Both the position numbers and the translations under genes were made by a program. 64,000 nt of DNA from Streptomyces albofaciens JCM 4342 (GTDB taxonomy: Bacteria > Actinomycetota > Actinomycetes > Streptomycetales > Streptomycetaceae). The notes under the pieces are model-generated. The model was not told the DNA's origin. It worked only from the letters and a program-made list of their open reading frames with translations, and ran no database searches. The DNA lies in NCBI RefSeq assembly GCF_008634025.1, contig NZ_PDCM01000001.1, forward strand, positions 3,380,501-3,444,500. Direction: 5' to 3'. The stretch's first letter is position 1. Each line of letters starts with the position of its first letter. Below, in pieces: positions 43,409 through 52,789 of this stretch.

Positions 43409-43536
43409 GGTCGTGCCGCACAATCGCTCGCCGAGGCCAGGACCTGCGGGAACGGGAGACACGCGCAGCACGCGCCGCGGCGCGGGCGTACGCGCGGCAG
43501 CACCCCGCGGGACGGCCCAGGATCGGAGCTGACACC

Positions 43537-45708
43537 ATGCATTCCCTGACCACCGGCGTGTTCGACCTTCCCGACCGCCTCGCCGCCAAGGCCGACCCCA
43601 AGCTGACGGCGGCCGACGAACGGCACTTCGCGGCCATCGCGGAGAGCCTGGACCGGACGATCACCGAACTGTCCGACCGCCTCGACGCCGAACTCAAGGC
43701 GCCCGGCGGCACCGGCCGGCAGGCGATGGACCGCGACGCGGAGGTCCACCGGCTGACCGGACGGCTGCGCGCTCTGCGCCGCTTCGGCCTCGACCTGTGC
43801 CTCGGCCGCATGGCCGGAGCGGACGGCACCGAGCCCGTGTACGTCGGACGGCTCGGCCTCACCGACAGCACGGGCCGCCGGCTGCTGGTCGACTGGCGGT
43901 CCCCCGCGGCCGAGCCGTTCTTCGGCGCCACCCACGCCGACCCGATGGGTCTGACGAGCCGCCGCCGGTACCGCTGGACCGACGGCCGGATCACCGACTA
44001 CTGGGACGAGGTCTTCACCGCCGACGGGCTCGAAGGGCACGCCGCGCTGGACGACCACTCCGCCTTCATCGCCAGCCTGGGCGGCAACCGGTCGGCACGG
44101 ATGCGGGACGTGCTCGGCACCATCCAGGCCGACCAGGACGCCGTCATCCGGGCCGGATCCCGCGGCGCCCTCGTGGTCGACGGCGGGCCGGGCACGGGCA
44201 AGACCGTCGTCGCCCTGCACCGCTCCGCCTACCTCCTGTACTCCGACCCCCGCCTCGGACACGGCCGCGGCGGCGTGCTGTTCGTCGGCCCGCACCGGCC
44301 CTACCTGGCCTACGTGGACGACGTCCTGCCCAGCCTCGGCGAGGAAGGCGTGCAGACCTGCGTCCTGCGCGACCTCGTCGCCGAGGGGGCGGACGCGGCG
44401 GACGAGAGCGACCCGGAGGTGGCCCGCCTGAAGTCCTCCGCGGACATGGTGAAGGCCATCGAGAAGGCCGTCGGCATCTACGAGGAGCCGCCCACCAGGG
44501 GGATGACGGTCTCGACCGACTGGGGCGACGTCCGGCTGACCGCCGACGACTGGGCCGAGGCGTTCGACGCGCCGGACCACGGCACCCCGCACAACGAGGC
44601 GCGCGAGCAGATCTGGGAGGAACTCGTCGCGATCCTGCTGGACAAGCTCGACGGCGACGTCCCCGGCCACGCCTTCGAGCGGTCGCTGCGGTACGACGGG
44701 GAACTGGTCACCGCCCTGCACCGCGCCTGGCCGCTGCTCGAAGCCACCGACCTGGTCTCGGACCTGTGGACGGTTCCCGCCTATCTGCGGCTGTGCGTCC
44801 CCTGGCTCAGCGCGGACGAGGTGCGCAGGCTCCAGCGCAAGGACGCGCCCCAGGCATGGACGGTGTCCGACCTGCCGCTCCTGGACGCGGCGCGGCAGCG
44901 CCTCGGCGACCCGGAGGCGGCCCGCACCAGGCGCCGGCACGCGGCCGTGCTCGCCGCCCAGCGCGAGCGCATGACGCAGGTGGTCGACAACCTCATCGAC
45001 GCGGCGGCCGCCTCCGGCGCGGACCTCGACGAGGGTGAGGGCCTGGTGACGATGTTGCGCGGCCAGGACGCCCAGGTCAGCCTGGTCGACGAGGCCGAGC
45101 TGACGGTCGCGGAACCGGACCGGCTGGCCGGCCCGTTCGCGCACATCGTCGTGGACGAGGCCCAGGAACTGACCGACGCGGAATGGCAGATGCTGCTGTC
45201 GCGCTGCCCGTCCCGGAGCTTCACCATCGTCGGCGACCGCGCCCAGGCCCGGCACGGGTTCACCGAGTCGTGGCGGGAACGGCTCGAACGGATCGGCCTG
45301 GACCGGATCGACGTGGCCTGCCTGAACATCAACTACCGCACGCCGGAAGAGGTCATGGCGGCGGCCGAGCCGGTCATCCGGGCCGCGCTCCCGGACGCCA
45401 ACGTGCCGGTCTCCATCCGCCGCGGCGGCGTTCCCGTGGTCCACGGCTCCGTCGCCGACCGCGACACGGTCCTCGGCGACTGGCTCGCCACCCACGACGA
45501 CGGCATCGCCTGCGTCATCGGCGACCCCACGTTCCGGGCGACGCGGCGCGTCCGGTCGCTGTCCCCGGAGCTGGCGAAGGGCCTGGAGTTCGACCTGGTC
45601 GTCCTCGTCGACCCGGAGAACTTCGGCGACGGTGTCCAGGGAGCGGTCGACCGCTATGTCGCGATGTCGCGCGCGACGCAGCAACTTGTCATCCTGACGA
45701 GCTCCTGA
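43537..45708 (+). CDS. helR: HelR, RNA polymerase-recycling ATPase (rifamycin tolerance)
   Basis: A 723-residue HelD/HelR-type SF1 ATPase. Walker A is DGGPGTGKTVV (Lys222), Walker B is IVVDEAQEL (about residue 536), motif III-VI regions follow (VGDRAQARHGFTESW, NYRTPEEVM, ELAKGLEFDLVVLVDPENF, YVAMSRATQQL). The N-terminal coiled-coil (residues about 20-75) should reach into the RNA polymerase channel. HelR displaces rifamycin from RNA polymerase. The RAE 129 bases upstream supports this identity over plain HelD. The ATG at 43537 follows CGGAGCTGACACC. It is flanked by two paralogous propeller genes. Confidence 0.93.
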   Translation: MHSLTTGVFDLPDRLAAKADPKLTAADERHFAAIAESLDRTITELSDRLDAELKAPGGTGRQAMDRDAEVHRLTGRLRALRRFGLDLCLGRMAGADGTEPVYVGRLGLTDSTGRRLLVDWRSPAAEPFFGATHADPMGLTSRRRYRWTDGRITDYWDEVFTADGLEGHAALDDHSAFIASLGGNRSARMRDVLGTIQADQDAVIRAGSRGALVVDGGPGTGKTVVALHRSAYLLYSDPRLGHGRGGVLFVGPHRPYLAYVDDVLPSLGEEGVQTCVLRDLVAEGADAADESDPEVARLKSSADMVKAIEKAVGIYEEPPTRGMTVSTDWGDVRLTADDWAEAFDAPDHGTPHNEAREQIWEELVAILLDKLDGDVPGHAFERSLRYDGELVTALHRAWPLLEATDLVSDLWTVPAYLRLCVPWLSADEVRRLQRKDAPQAWTVSDLPLLDAARQRLGDPEAARTRRRHAAVLAAQRERMTQVVDNLIDAAAASGADLDEGEGLVTMLRGQDAQVSLVDEAELTVAEPDRLAGPFAHIVVDEAQELTDAEWQMLLSRCPSRSFTIVGDRAQARHGFTESWRERLERIGLDRIDVACLNINYRTPEEVMAAAEPVIRAALPDANVPVSIRRGGVPVVHGSVADRDTVLGDWLATHDDGIACVIGDPTFRATRRVRSLSPELAKGLEFDLVVLVDPENFGDGVQGAVDRYVAMSRATQQLVILTSS

Positions 45709-45848
45709 GACCGGGCGGCCGGACCGGGTCGCGGACGCTCCACCCGCACCGGACGTTGTACGGAGAACGGCTGATTGCCGGTGTCCCTTCGGGCGCGCTT
45801 GTATGCGCGTACCGCGTACGGGCGGGGTGACGGAGACCAGGGGGAAGC

Positions 45849-47051
45849 ATGGCGAAGCGGATACGTACGGGGCTGGGCGTGGCCGTGGCGGTCGGGGTGC
45901 TGTTGTCGGGGGAGGCGGCGTGGGCCGGTGAAGGAGCCGGTGAGGCAGCCGCGTCCACCGTCGTACGGGTGAGCACGGCGGCGGACGGCGGCCAGCTGAC
46001 CGGCCCGTCGCACATCGCCTCGATCAGCGCCGGCGGCCGGTACGTCGCCTTCTGGACGGGGGCGCCGGAGCTGGGCGGCGGAGGCGGTTCGACGCACGTA
46101 CTGGCCGTCAAGGACCTGCGCACCGGGCGGGTCGGGCGGATTCCGGACGCCCGGCGCGAGGACGGGGCCGGGATCGACAACGTCCCGCGCGTCAGCGCCG
46201 ACGGCCGCTTCGTCGCGTACTCCACCGGATACGTCGGGCACCGTTCCGCGTACCTGCACGACCGCCGCACCGGCCGCACCACCCACCTGGTCCCGCCGCC
46301 CGGCTCCCCGGCCGGCGGCGGGAGCGGCGAGGTCACCTCGCTGAGCGCGCACGGTCGTTCGGTGGCCTTCCGGGCCACCGGCCCCGCACCGGACGGCCCG
46401 GCGCTCGACTACGTACACGACCTGGTCACCGGCCGCACCGAGCTGATCACCCCCAAGGCGCCCGGGGGCAACGCCAAGTACGGGATCGTACGCGGTGTCT
46501 CGCTGAGCGGGACGGGCCGGTGGATCGCGTACGTGCTCGACGAGGCGGAGGGCGGCGGGCAGGACCTCTTCGTACGGGACCGCCGGACGGGCGCCGTGCG
46601 CCGGGCCGACCTGAATGCCGACGGTACGCCGATGGAAGACCGCCGCCTGCGCCTGGGCGAGCTGAGCGCCAACGGCCGAGCCGTGACGTTCGGCGCGGAC
46701 ACCCCTCGCGCACCGGCCCGGTCCGCAGCGCCCGGCTGGTTCGGCTACGTACACGACCTGCGCGCCCGGCACACCCGGCAGGTGGGCCGGGAGCGCGGCT
46801 TCCCCACGGCCGTCAGCGGCGACGGCCGGCGCGTGCTGGAGAACCACGACGGCCGGCTGACGCTGCACGACCTGCGCACCGGCGAGCAGCACCCGGTCGC
46901 GGACGGCTATCTGAACCACGCCGCCCAGCACGCGCTGAGCCGGGACGGCCGGAGCGTGGTCTTCGGCTCGGTCCTGCCGGACCTGGTGCCGGGGGACACC
47001 AATGGCGCGTACGACGTGTTCGTGCGGCGGTTCGGTGCCGGGGCGGAGTGA
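45849..47051 (+). CDS. Secreted TolB-like beta-propeller protein B
   Basis: A 400-residue exported protein with a signal peptide (MAKRIRTGLGVAVAVGVLLS through AWAGEG) and TolB/WD40-like blades: VSADGRFVAYST, YLHDRRTGRTTHL, SLSGTGRWIAYV, FVRDRRTGAVRRA and SRDGRSVVFGS. It ends DLVPGDTNGAYDVFVRRFG, nearly the same as propeller A at 42128. Both therefore derive from duplication. The ATG at 45849 follows CAGGGGGAAGC. The gene lies 140 bases after helR in the same direction. Function is unknown; a surface ligand-binding role is likely. Confidence 0.82.
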   Translation: MAKRIRTGLGVAVAVGVLLSGEAAWAGEGAGEAAASTVVRVSTAADGGQLTGPSHIASISAGGRYVAFWTGAPELGGGGGSTHVLAVKDLRTGRVGRIPDARREDGAGIDNVPRVSADGRFVAYSTGYVGHRSAYLHDRRTGRTTHLVPPPGSPAGGGSGEVTSLSAHGRSVAFRATGPAPDGPALDYVHDLVTGRTELITPKAPGGNAKYGIVRGVSLSGTGRWIAYVLDEAEGGGQDLFVRDRRTGAVRRADLNADGTPMEDRRLRLGELSANGRAVTFGADTPRAPARSAAPGWFGYVHDLRARHTRQVGRERGFPTAVSGDGRRVLENHDGRLTLHDLRTGEQHPVADGYLNHAAQHALSRDGRSVVFGSVLPDLVPGDTNGAYDVFVRRFGAGAE

Positions 47052-47119
47052 CGGCCCGGGGTGATTGCGCCCGGTTGCGACCAGGTTGTACCGGAGGTCA
47101 TGGCGGGCATGCGGATCAC

Positions 47120-47887
47120 ATGACCGACATCGGATTCTTCGCCCGCAGCTTCGGGCCGCCGCCACGCGAGGGCCGCCCGGCCATGGTGCTCGTCCACGGA
47201 CTCGGACTCTCGGGACGGTACTTCGTGCCGCTCGCGCGCCGGCTGGCCGCGGGCGGGGCGACCGTGGTGGTGCCGGACCTGCCGGGCAACGCGCGTTCGC
47301 GGGCCGCCGAGCACCGCGCACCCGGTGTCGGACAGTGCGCCGAGGCCCTGGCCCGGCTGCACCGGCGGCTGTCCCTGGGGCCGAGCGTGCTGGTCGCCAA
47401 CTCGGTCGGCTGCCAGGTGGCCGCGGCCCTGGCCGCCCGCCACCCCCGCCTGGTCGGGCGCCTGGTGCTGGTCGGCCCGGCGCTCGAACCGGGGGTCTCC
47501 GGATGGCGCCAGTGCGCCCGGCTCGTCGCGGACGCCCCCAGGGAACCCCTCGGCCTGCTCGGCCTGGCCGCGTTCGACTACCTGGTGACCGGCCCCCTGC
47601 GCTGCGCCGCTTCCTTCGGCCACGCGCTGCGGGACGCGGCCGGGGCATTCGAGGGGAACCTGTCCCGCGTCCGCGCGCCCACGCTCGTCGTACGGGGAGC
47701 GGGTGACACCATCGCCTCCGGCACCTGGACCCGGCGTGTGGCGGGACTGGTCGCCGACGGGCGCGCCGGGGAGATCCCGGGCGCGGCCCACGCCGCCCAC
47801 TACGGCGCGCCGGACGCCATGGCGGCGCTGATCGAGAAGTTCACGGTGGGAGAGCCCGGAAGATCCACGGTGGGAGAGGCCGGATGA
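47120..47887 (+). CDS. Alpha/beta-hydrolase
   Basis: A 255-residue alpha/beta-hydrolase. The oxyanion region is VLVHGLGLSGRYF, the nucleophile elbow is ANSVGCQVAA (G/N-x-S-x-G with Ser near residue 95), the acid Asp lies in VVRGAGDTIASG and the catalytic His in IPGAAHAAHYG. A peroxidase, esterase or epoxide hydrolase activity is possible. The ATG at 47120 lacks a strong ribosome site (GCGGATCAC). Its stop overlaps the next gene's ATG (ATGA), so the two are coupled. Confidence 0.85.
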   Translation: MTDIGFFARSFGPPPREGRPAMVLVHGLGLSGRYFVPLARRLAAGGATVVVPDLPGNARSRAAEHRAPGVGQCAEALARLHRRLSLGPSVLVANSVGCQVAAALAARHPRLVGRLVLVGPALEPGVSGWRQCARLVADAPREPLGLLGLAAFDYLVTGPLRCAASFGHALRDAAGAFEGNLSRVRAPTLVVRGAGDTIASGTWTRRVAGLVADGRAGEIPGAAHAAHYGAPDAMAALIEKFTVGEPGRSTVGEAG

Positions 47888-48387
47888 ACTCCGCGAAGAC
47901 GTCCGGCCGGGCACCGACCGGGCACCAGGAGCGCCGCTCGCTGTGGCTGCGCCTGCTGCCCGGCATCTCCCCGAAGCGCCGGGGCTTCGTCCTGGCCTGG
48001 TGGGGCTTCGCCCTCACCTTCGGCGGGATGCGCCTGCTGACCTGGCTCATCCACATCGACGTGGCCGGGGTCGGCGACGTACAGGCCGGCGGGGTGCACC
48101 TGCACCACTACGTATGGGGGATCCTGCTGCTCGCGGTGGTGGGCGCGGCGAGCCTGGCCGAACGCTCGGCGCGGGCACGCGCCTGGCTGGGGCTGGCCTA
48201 CGGGGTGGGCCTGGCCCTGGTCGTCGACGAGGCCGCGCTGCTGATCAGCCTGGAGGACGTGTACTGGGACACCGAGGGCGGCGTCAGCATCGCCCTGGCC
48301 ATCGCCCTGATCGCCGTCGTCGGCAGCGTCCTGGCGTTCACGCGGGGGCGGCGCGCCTCCCGGGACGATCCGGACGACGACGGCTGA
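47884..48387 (+). CDS. Conserved four-helix membrane protein
   Basis: A 167-residue protein with four predicted membrane helices. A His-rich motif VHLHHYVWGILLL near residue 70 and VVDEAALLISLEDVYW near residue 120 stand out and are probably conserved; the two His and the acidic residues lie at membrane borders and could bind a metal. Ends are charged (RRGRRASRDDPDDDG-like tail). The ATG at 47884 overlaps the hydrolase stop. I recognise the type from Streptomyces but no function. Confidence 0.75.
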   Translation: MNSAKTSGRAPTGHQERRSLWLRLLPGISPKRRGFVLAWWGFALTFGGMRLLTWLIHIDVAGVGDVQAGGVHLHHYVWGILLLAVVGAASLAERSARARAWLGLAYGVGLALVVDEAALLISLEDVYWDTEGGVSIALAIALIAVVGSVLAFTRGRRASRDDPDDDG

Positions 48388-48405
48388 CGCCCGAGGGCGA
48401 CGGGG

Positions 48406-49449
48406 TCAGCCGCCCTCCGGGGGCGGCAGTTCGCCCGAGCCGCGCGGGATGAGGCGGGTGGGGATCTCCTCGCGCCGCGGCGGCCCGTCGGCGCCGTCGA
48501 GGCGGCGGAAGAGGAGCGTGGCCGCGGTACGGCCGAGCCGCGCCGCGTCCTGCGCCACCACCGTGATCGCGGGGGAGACCAGGTCGGCCAGCTCGAAGTC
48601 GTCGAAGCCCACCAGGGCGACCGGGCGCGGGCGTTCGGCGAGCACCCGGACCGCGGTGACCGTCACCCGGTTGTTGCCCGCGAACAGCGCGGTGACCGGC
48701 CGCGGCCCGTCGAGCATGGCGGTGGCCGCGAAGCGCACCCGGTCCGGCGCGGTCGAGCCGAGGGACACCCACGCCTCGTCCACCGGGAGCCCGGCCTCGG
48801 CCATCGCGGTGCGGTAGCCGCGCAGCCGCTCGGCGGCGGTATGGATGCGGGGCTGGTCGCCGAGGAAGCCGATGCGGCGGTGGCCGTGCGCGATCAGGTG
48901 CGCGACCGCGTCGCGGGCCCCGCCGAAGCTGTCGGAGAGCACCGTGTCCGCCTCGATCCGGCCCGCCGGGCGGTCCACGAAGACGGTCGCCACGCCCGCC
49001 GCGATCTCCGGCTCCAGATAGCGGTGGTCGTCCGCGGCCGGGATGATCACCAGCCCGTCCACCCGGCGGGCGCAGAGCGCGAGCACCAGTTCCTGTTCGC
49101 GCGCGGGGTCCTCGGCGCTGGACCCGTTGATCAGCAGCGCGCCGTGGTCGCGGGCGACCTCCTCGACGGCGCGGTTCAGCGGCCCGTAGAAGGGGTCGGC
49201 GAGGTCCTCCAGGACCAGGCCGATGCTGGCGGTGCGGCCCTTGCGCAGGATGCGCGCGGAGTCGTTGCGGCGGAAGCCGAGGGCGGTGATGGCATCCTGG
49301 ACGCGGCGTTCGGTGTCGGGGGTGACGCCGGGTTCGCCGTTGACCACCCGGGAGACCGTTTTCAGGCCGACGCCGGCGCGCGCCGCGACATCCTTCATCG
49401 TCGGCCGGCTGCCGTAGCGGCGGGAGGTGCCCCGGGCGGTGTCGGTCAC
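48406..49449 (-). CDS. LacI-family transcriptional regulator
   Basis: A 347-residue LacI-type repressor. The helix-turn-helix is MKDVAARAGVGLKTVSRVVN (residues 18-37), with the hinge helix ARILRKGRTASIG. The periplasmic-binding-like sensor domain follows (LVLEDLADPFYG, GLVIIPAADDH, GFLGDQ, FDDFELADLVSP). A sugar effector is expected. The GTG at 49447-49449 gives a 17-residue extension before the HTH, normal for streptomycete LacI proteins. It is divergent from the ROK kinase gene, and the dyad GACAACGTTGTC lies between them. Confidence 0.9.
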   Translation of the reverse strand: MTDTARGTSRRYGSRPTMKDVAARAGVGLKTVSRVVNGEPGVTPDTERRVQDAITALGFRRNDSARILRKGRTASIGLVLEDLADPFYGPLNRAVEEVARDHGALLINGSSAEDPAREQELVLALCARRVDGLVIIPAADDHRYLEPEIAAGVATVFVDRPAGRIEADTVLSDSFGGARDAVAHLIAHGHRRIGFLGDQPRIHTAAERLRGYRTAMAEAGLPVDEAWVSLGSTAPDRVRFAATAMLDGPRPVTALFAGNNRVTVTAVRVLAERPRPVALVGFDDFELADLVSPAITVVAQDAARLGRTAATLLFRRLDGADGPPRREEIPTRLIPRGSGELPPPEGG

Positions 49450-49706
49450 GGTGCGCGGTCCTGATTCTGTCGGCGGTGGCGGCGGTCGGGCGGGCGCGGC
49501 GGGCGGCCCCGGTGCGGCCACGGCGGCTCCGGCGCTCGCTCCGGCTGTTGCTGGAGAGACGGGCGGGACCGGTGTGGCGGTTCCCGGTCCGGTACGCCGA
49601 TGATGGGTCTCGGCGTGACCGAGCGACCGGCGTGTGGGGCCGGCCGGGCGGGACGCCCGGCCGTACCGTGCGACGGTGCGCGGTACGGCGACGAGCATAA
49701 CCTCTG

Positions 49707-49718
49707 GACAACGTTGTC
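49707..49718. promoter_or_regulatory. LacI-type operator
   Basis: GACAACGTTGTC is a perfect 12-bp palindrome with the central CG typical of LacI-family sites. It lies in the 344-bp gap 49450-49793 between the divergent LacI and ROK kinase genes, 76 bases before the kinase start. The rest of the gap holds no other gene; it is Arg/Pro-rich shadow sequence. Confidence 0.75.
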
Positions 49719-49793
49719 AAAGGCGACGAGACTGGCGTTCCCGTGCCGGGCCCCGCACCCCGGCCCCCGCGCCCACCAGGAGATTCGACACCG

Positions 49794-50750
49794 ATGCAGA
49801 CGGACCTCAGCGCAGCGCTGGACATCGGCGGCACCAAGATCGCCGGAGCGCTGGTGGACGGGCGCGGCAGACTGCTCGTACGGACCACCCGGCCCACCCC
49901 CGCCGACCAGGACGGCGCCACCGTCCTGCGCGCGCTGGCCGAGGTGGTGGCGGACCTGACCGCGCGCCCCGAGTGGGCCGGGGTGGCGGCCGTCGGCATC
50001 GGCAGCGCGGGACCGGTGGACGCCCGGCGCGGCACGGTCAGCCCGGTCAACATCCCCGGCTGGCGGGACTTCCCGGTCGTCGCGGAAGTCCAGGCGCTGG
50101 TCGGCGCGCTCCCGGTCGTCCTGGTGGGCGACGGTGTGGCGATGACCGCCGCCGAACACTGGCAGGGCGCCGCCCGCGGCTACGCCAACGCCCTGTGCAT
50201 GGTGGTCTCCACGGGTGTCGGCGGCGGCCTGGTGCTGGGCGGACAGTTGCACCCCGGCCCGACCGGCAACGCGGGCCACATCGGCCACATCAGCGTGGAC
50301 CTCGACGGCGACCCGTGCCCGTGCGGCGCCCGCGGCTGCGTCGAGCGTCTCGCCAGCGGTCCCAACATCGCCCGCCGCGCCTTGGAGAACGGCTGGCGGC
50401 CCGGCCCCGACGGGGACACCAGCGCCGCCGCCGTGGCCGCGGCGGCCCGCGCGGGTGACCCGGTGGCCCGTCACTCCTTCGAGCGGGCCGCGCAGGCGCT
50501 GGCCGCCGGGATCGCGGCCACCGCGGCGCTGGTCGAGATCGAGATCGCGGTGATCGGCGGCGGCGTGGCCGGTGCGGGCGACACCCTCTTCGTCCCGCTG
50601 CGCCGCGCCCTGGACGACTACGCGACGCTCTCCTTCGTCCGCGGCATCACGGTCGTACCGGCACAGACCGGAACGGACGCGGGGGTGGTGGGCGCCGCGG
50701 CGGCGGCCGCGCAACAGTCCCGTCTCGATGCCTTCGCCCCCACGGTCTGA
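49794..50750 (+). CDS. ROK-family sugar kinase
   Basis: A 318-residue ROK kinase. The N-terminal phosphate loop is LDIGGTKIAGALVD, the sugar-binding region includes GIGSAGPVD and NIPGWRDFP, and the zinc signature is CPCGARGCVERL with GHIGHI before it. The zinc motif CxCGx2GCxE is complete. The substrate could be glucose or another hexose; ROK kinases vary. The ATG at 49794 follows CAGGAGATTCG. It is divergent from a LacI regulator, a classical sugar-inducible arrangement. No HTH is present, so it is a kinase and not a repressor. Confidence 0.9.
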   Translation: MQTDLSAALDIGGTKIAGALVDGRGRLLVRTTRPTPADQDGATVLRALAEVVADLTARPEWAGVAAVGIGSAGPVDARRGTVSPVNIPGWRDFPVVAEVQALVGALPVVLVGDGVAMTAAEHWQGAARGYANALCMVVSTGVGGGLVLGGQLHPGPTGNAGHIGHISVDLDGDPCPCGARGCVERLASGPNIARRALENGWRPGPDGDTSAAAVAAAARAGDPVARHSFERAAQALAAGIAATAALVEIEIAVIGGGVAGAGDTLFVPLRRALDDYATLSFVRGITVVPAQTGTDAGVVGAAAAAAQQSRLDAFAPTV

Positions 50751-50830
50751 ACGGTTCGCACGGCCCGGTGCCGCCTCTAGGCTGTTGCCGACCATGACCG
50801 GGGACGAGTGGTGCGAACGGGGCGAGTGGC

Positions 50831-52639
50831 GTGGACGGTGTGGACGAGCCGGGTGACGTGGGCGGCGGCGCCCGTGGCGGAGGCTCCGGCGGCGGGGACC
50901 TGACAGGGCGGGTGCTCGGCGGGCGTTACCGGGTCACCGGGCAGATCGGGCGCGGCGGCATGGGCGTCGTGTGCCGGGCCGTGGACGAGGTGCTCGGCCG
51001 GGAGGTCGCCGTCAAGGTGCTGCGGGCCTACACCGACGCGTCCCCGCCGGAGCTGGCCGACCTGCGCACCCGTATGCAGCGCGAGGCGCGTGCCGCCGCC
51101 CGCATCCGGCACTCCGGCGTGGTCACCGTGCACGACGTGATCGACGAGGACGGGCGCCCGGTCATCGTCATGGAGCTGGTCGACGGGCCCTCGCTGGACG
51201 ACGCCCTCGACCGGTACGGCGCCATCGGCCCGCGCGACATCGCCGCCATCGGCGCCAAGGTGATGGACGCGCTGGACGCCGCGCACCAGGCGGGCGTGCT
51301 GCACCGGGACGTCAAGCCCGGCAACGTCCTGCTGGAGGGCTGGGCGCGGCGGGCGGGCCGCCCGGACGCCGGGGTGGGCCGCGTGGTGCTCACCGACTTC
51401 GGCATCGCCAGCATCGAGGCGCCGGACGACGGGAACACCACCCGTCTGACCCGCAGCGGCGAACTGGTCGGCTCGCTCGACTACCTGCCGCCGGAGCGGG
51501 CCCAGGGGCAGCCGCCCTCGCCCGCCTCGGACATCTGGTCGCTCGGCATGACGCTGTACGCGGCGGTGGAGGGCAACGGCGCGCCGTTCCGCCGGACGTC
51601 GGTGTGGTCGACCCTGACGGCGATCGTCTCCGAACCGCTGCCCGAGCCGCGCCGGGCCGGCCCGCTGACGCCGGTGCTGCACGCGCTGATGGCCAAGGAC
51701 CCGGCCGCCCGGCCGAGCGCGGCCGAGGCGCGGGCGATGCTGACGGCGGTGGCCGACGGGCGGGACACGATGGCGCTGGGCGCGACGCGGACACCGACCG
51801 CGCCGGACGTACGGTCCGCGCCGCTGCCTCCGCCGCCCGGCGGTGTGGCTTCAAGTCCCGTGTCCCCAGGGCCGGTCGGCGTGCCGACGCCCGCCGCGGC
51901 GAGCCTGGGGGAGCGGGAGACCAGCGCCGTCCCGGCGCCGGGTGACCGCCCGCGCCCGGCCGGGCGCGGGCGCCGTCCCGCCGTGCTCGCCGCCGCCGTG
52001 GCCGTCCTGCTGGCGGGCGGCGGAGTGACGTACGCGCTGATGGATCAGGACTCCGGCCGTACGGTCGCCGAGCGGCGGTCGACCGGCTCCCCGGAGGAAC
52101 AGGCCGCGCACGCCGGGGTCTCGGGTGCCCCGGAGGAGACGGGGAAGGCGAAAACGGAGGGGAAGGGGAAAGCGGCCGGAGGCGGTGCGGAGAAGGAGAG
52201 TGCCGCGCCTGCCGCCTCCGCCGGGCCGACGCGCGGCGCCCCGTCCGGGAAGCCCAGCGGCGGCGGCAGCCCCGGAAAGGGTGCGGGCAGCAGCGCTCCC
52301 GCCGGGCCGGGCGGTACCGGTGGCGCCACCGCTCCGGGAGGCGGCGGGCCAGAGCCCCGCGCGTGCGCGTCCATCGGCGGGGGCAAGTTCGACTGCCAGG
52401 TGTGGCGCACCGCCGCCTCGTACGACGCTTCCTTCCAGCGCGTCGGCACACTGAACGCGGGCACCAACTACTTCTACTGCCAGGTGGACCTGGGCCGCCG
52501 GGAGACCTTCAGCCGCTGGACGAACACCTGGTGGGCGAAGACGGACGACGACAGCGGCAACTCCGGGGTCTACGTCAGCGTCGTGTACGTCAAGGGCGGC
52601 AAGAACGACGGGCCGGTGCCCGGGCTGCCGACCTGCTGA
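50831..52639 (+). CDS. Membrane-anchored Ser/Thr protein kinase
   Basis: A 602-residue PknB-type kinase. The glycine loop is GRGGMGVV (about residue 39), the ATP lysine is Lys62 in VAVKVL, the catalytic loop HRDVKPGNVLLE has Asp160, and DFG starts at residue 189. A Pro/Ala linker then leads to a single membrane helix at about 383-405. The outside part is low-complexity (Gly/Lys/Ser/Ala, about 410-515) followed by a small Cys-containing domain (SIGGGKFDCQVWRTAASYD ... FYCQVDLGRR). No PASTA repeats are present. The GTG at 50831 is used; upstream TAGGCT at about 50777 could be its -10. Confidence 0.9.
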   Translation: MDGVDEPGDVGGGARGGGSGGGDLTGRVLGGRYRVTGQIGRGGMGVVCRAVDEVLGREVAVKVLRAYTDASPPELADLRTRMQREARAAARIRHSGVVTVHDVIDEDGRPVIVMELVDGPSLDDALDRYGAIGPRDIAAIGAKVMDALDAAHQAGVLHRDVKPGNVLLEGWARRAGRPDAGVGRVVLTDFGIASIEAPDDGNTTRLTRSGELVGSLDYLPPERAQGQPPSPASDIWSLGMTLYAAVEGNGAPFRRTSVWSTLTAIVSEPLPEPRRAGPLTPVLHALMAKDPAARPSAAEARAMLTAVADGRDTMALGATRTPTAPDVRSAPLPPPPGGVASSPVSPGPVGVPTPAAASLGERETSAVPAPGDRPRPAGRGRRPAVLAAAVAVLLAGGGVTYALMDQDSGRTVAERRSTGSPEEQAAHAGVSGAPEETGKAKTEGKGKAAGGGAEKESAAPAASAGPTRGAPSGKPSGGGSPGKGAGSSAPAGPGGTGGATAPGGGGPEPRACASIGGGKFDCQVWRTAASYDASFQRVGTLNAGTNYFYCQVDLGRRETFSRWTNTWWAKTDDDSGNSGVYVSVVYVKGGKNDGPVPGLPTC

Positions 52640-52640
52640 C

Positions 52641-52726
52641 ACGGAAGGCCTGACGCGGACGGTCCCGCACGGAAGCCCTGATACGGAGGGTCCCGCGCGG
52701 AAGGCCTGGCGCGGACGGCCGTACGC
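52641..52726. repeat. 28-bp imperfect tandem repeat, three units
   Basis: Units start at 52641, 52669 and 52697. Units 1 and 2 share ACGGAAG-CCTGA-ACGGA-GGTCCCGC; unit 3 diverges at its end. The array lies between the convergent kinase and GH27 genes and may help separate their transcripts. Confidence 0.65.
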
Positions 52727-52789
52727 CGGTGGCCTTACGCCGATGGCCGGGCGGACCCGGAGGCCCGCCCGGCCGGCCGTGACGGTGTG

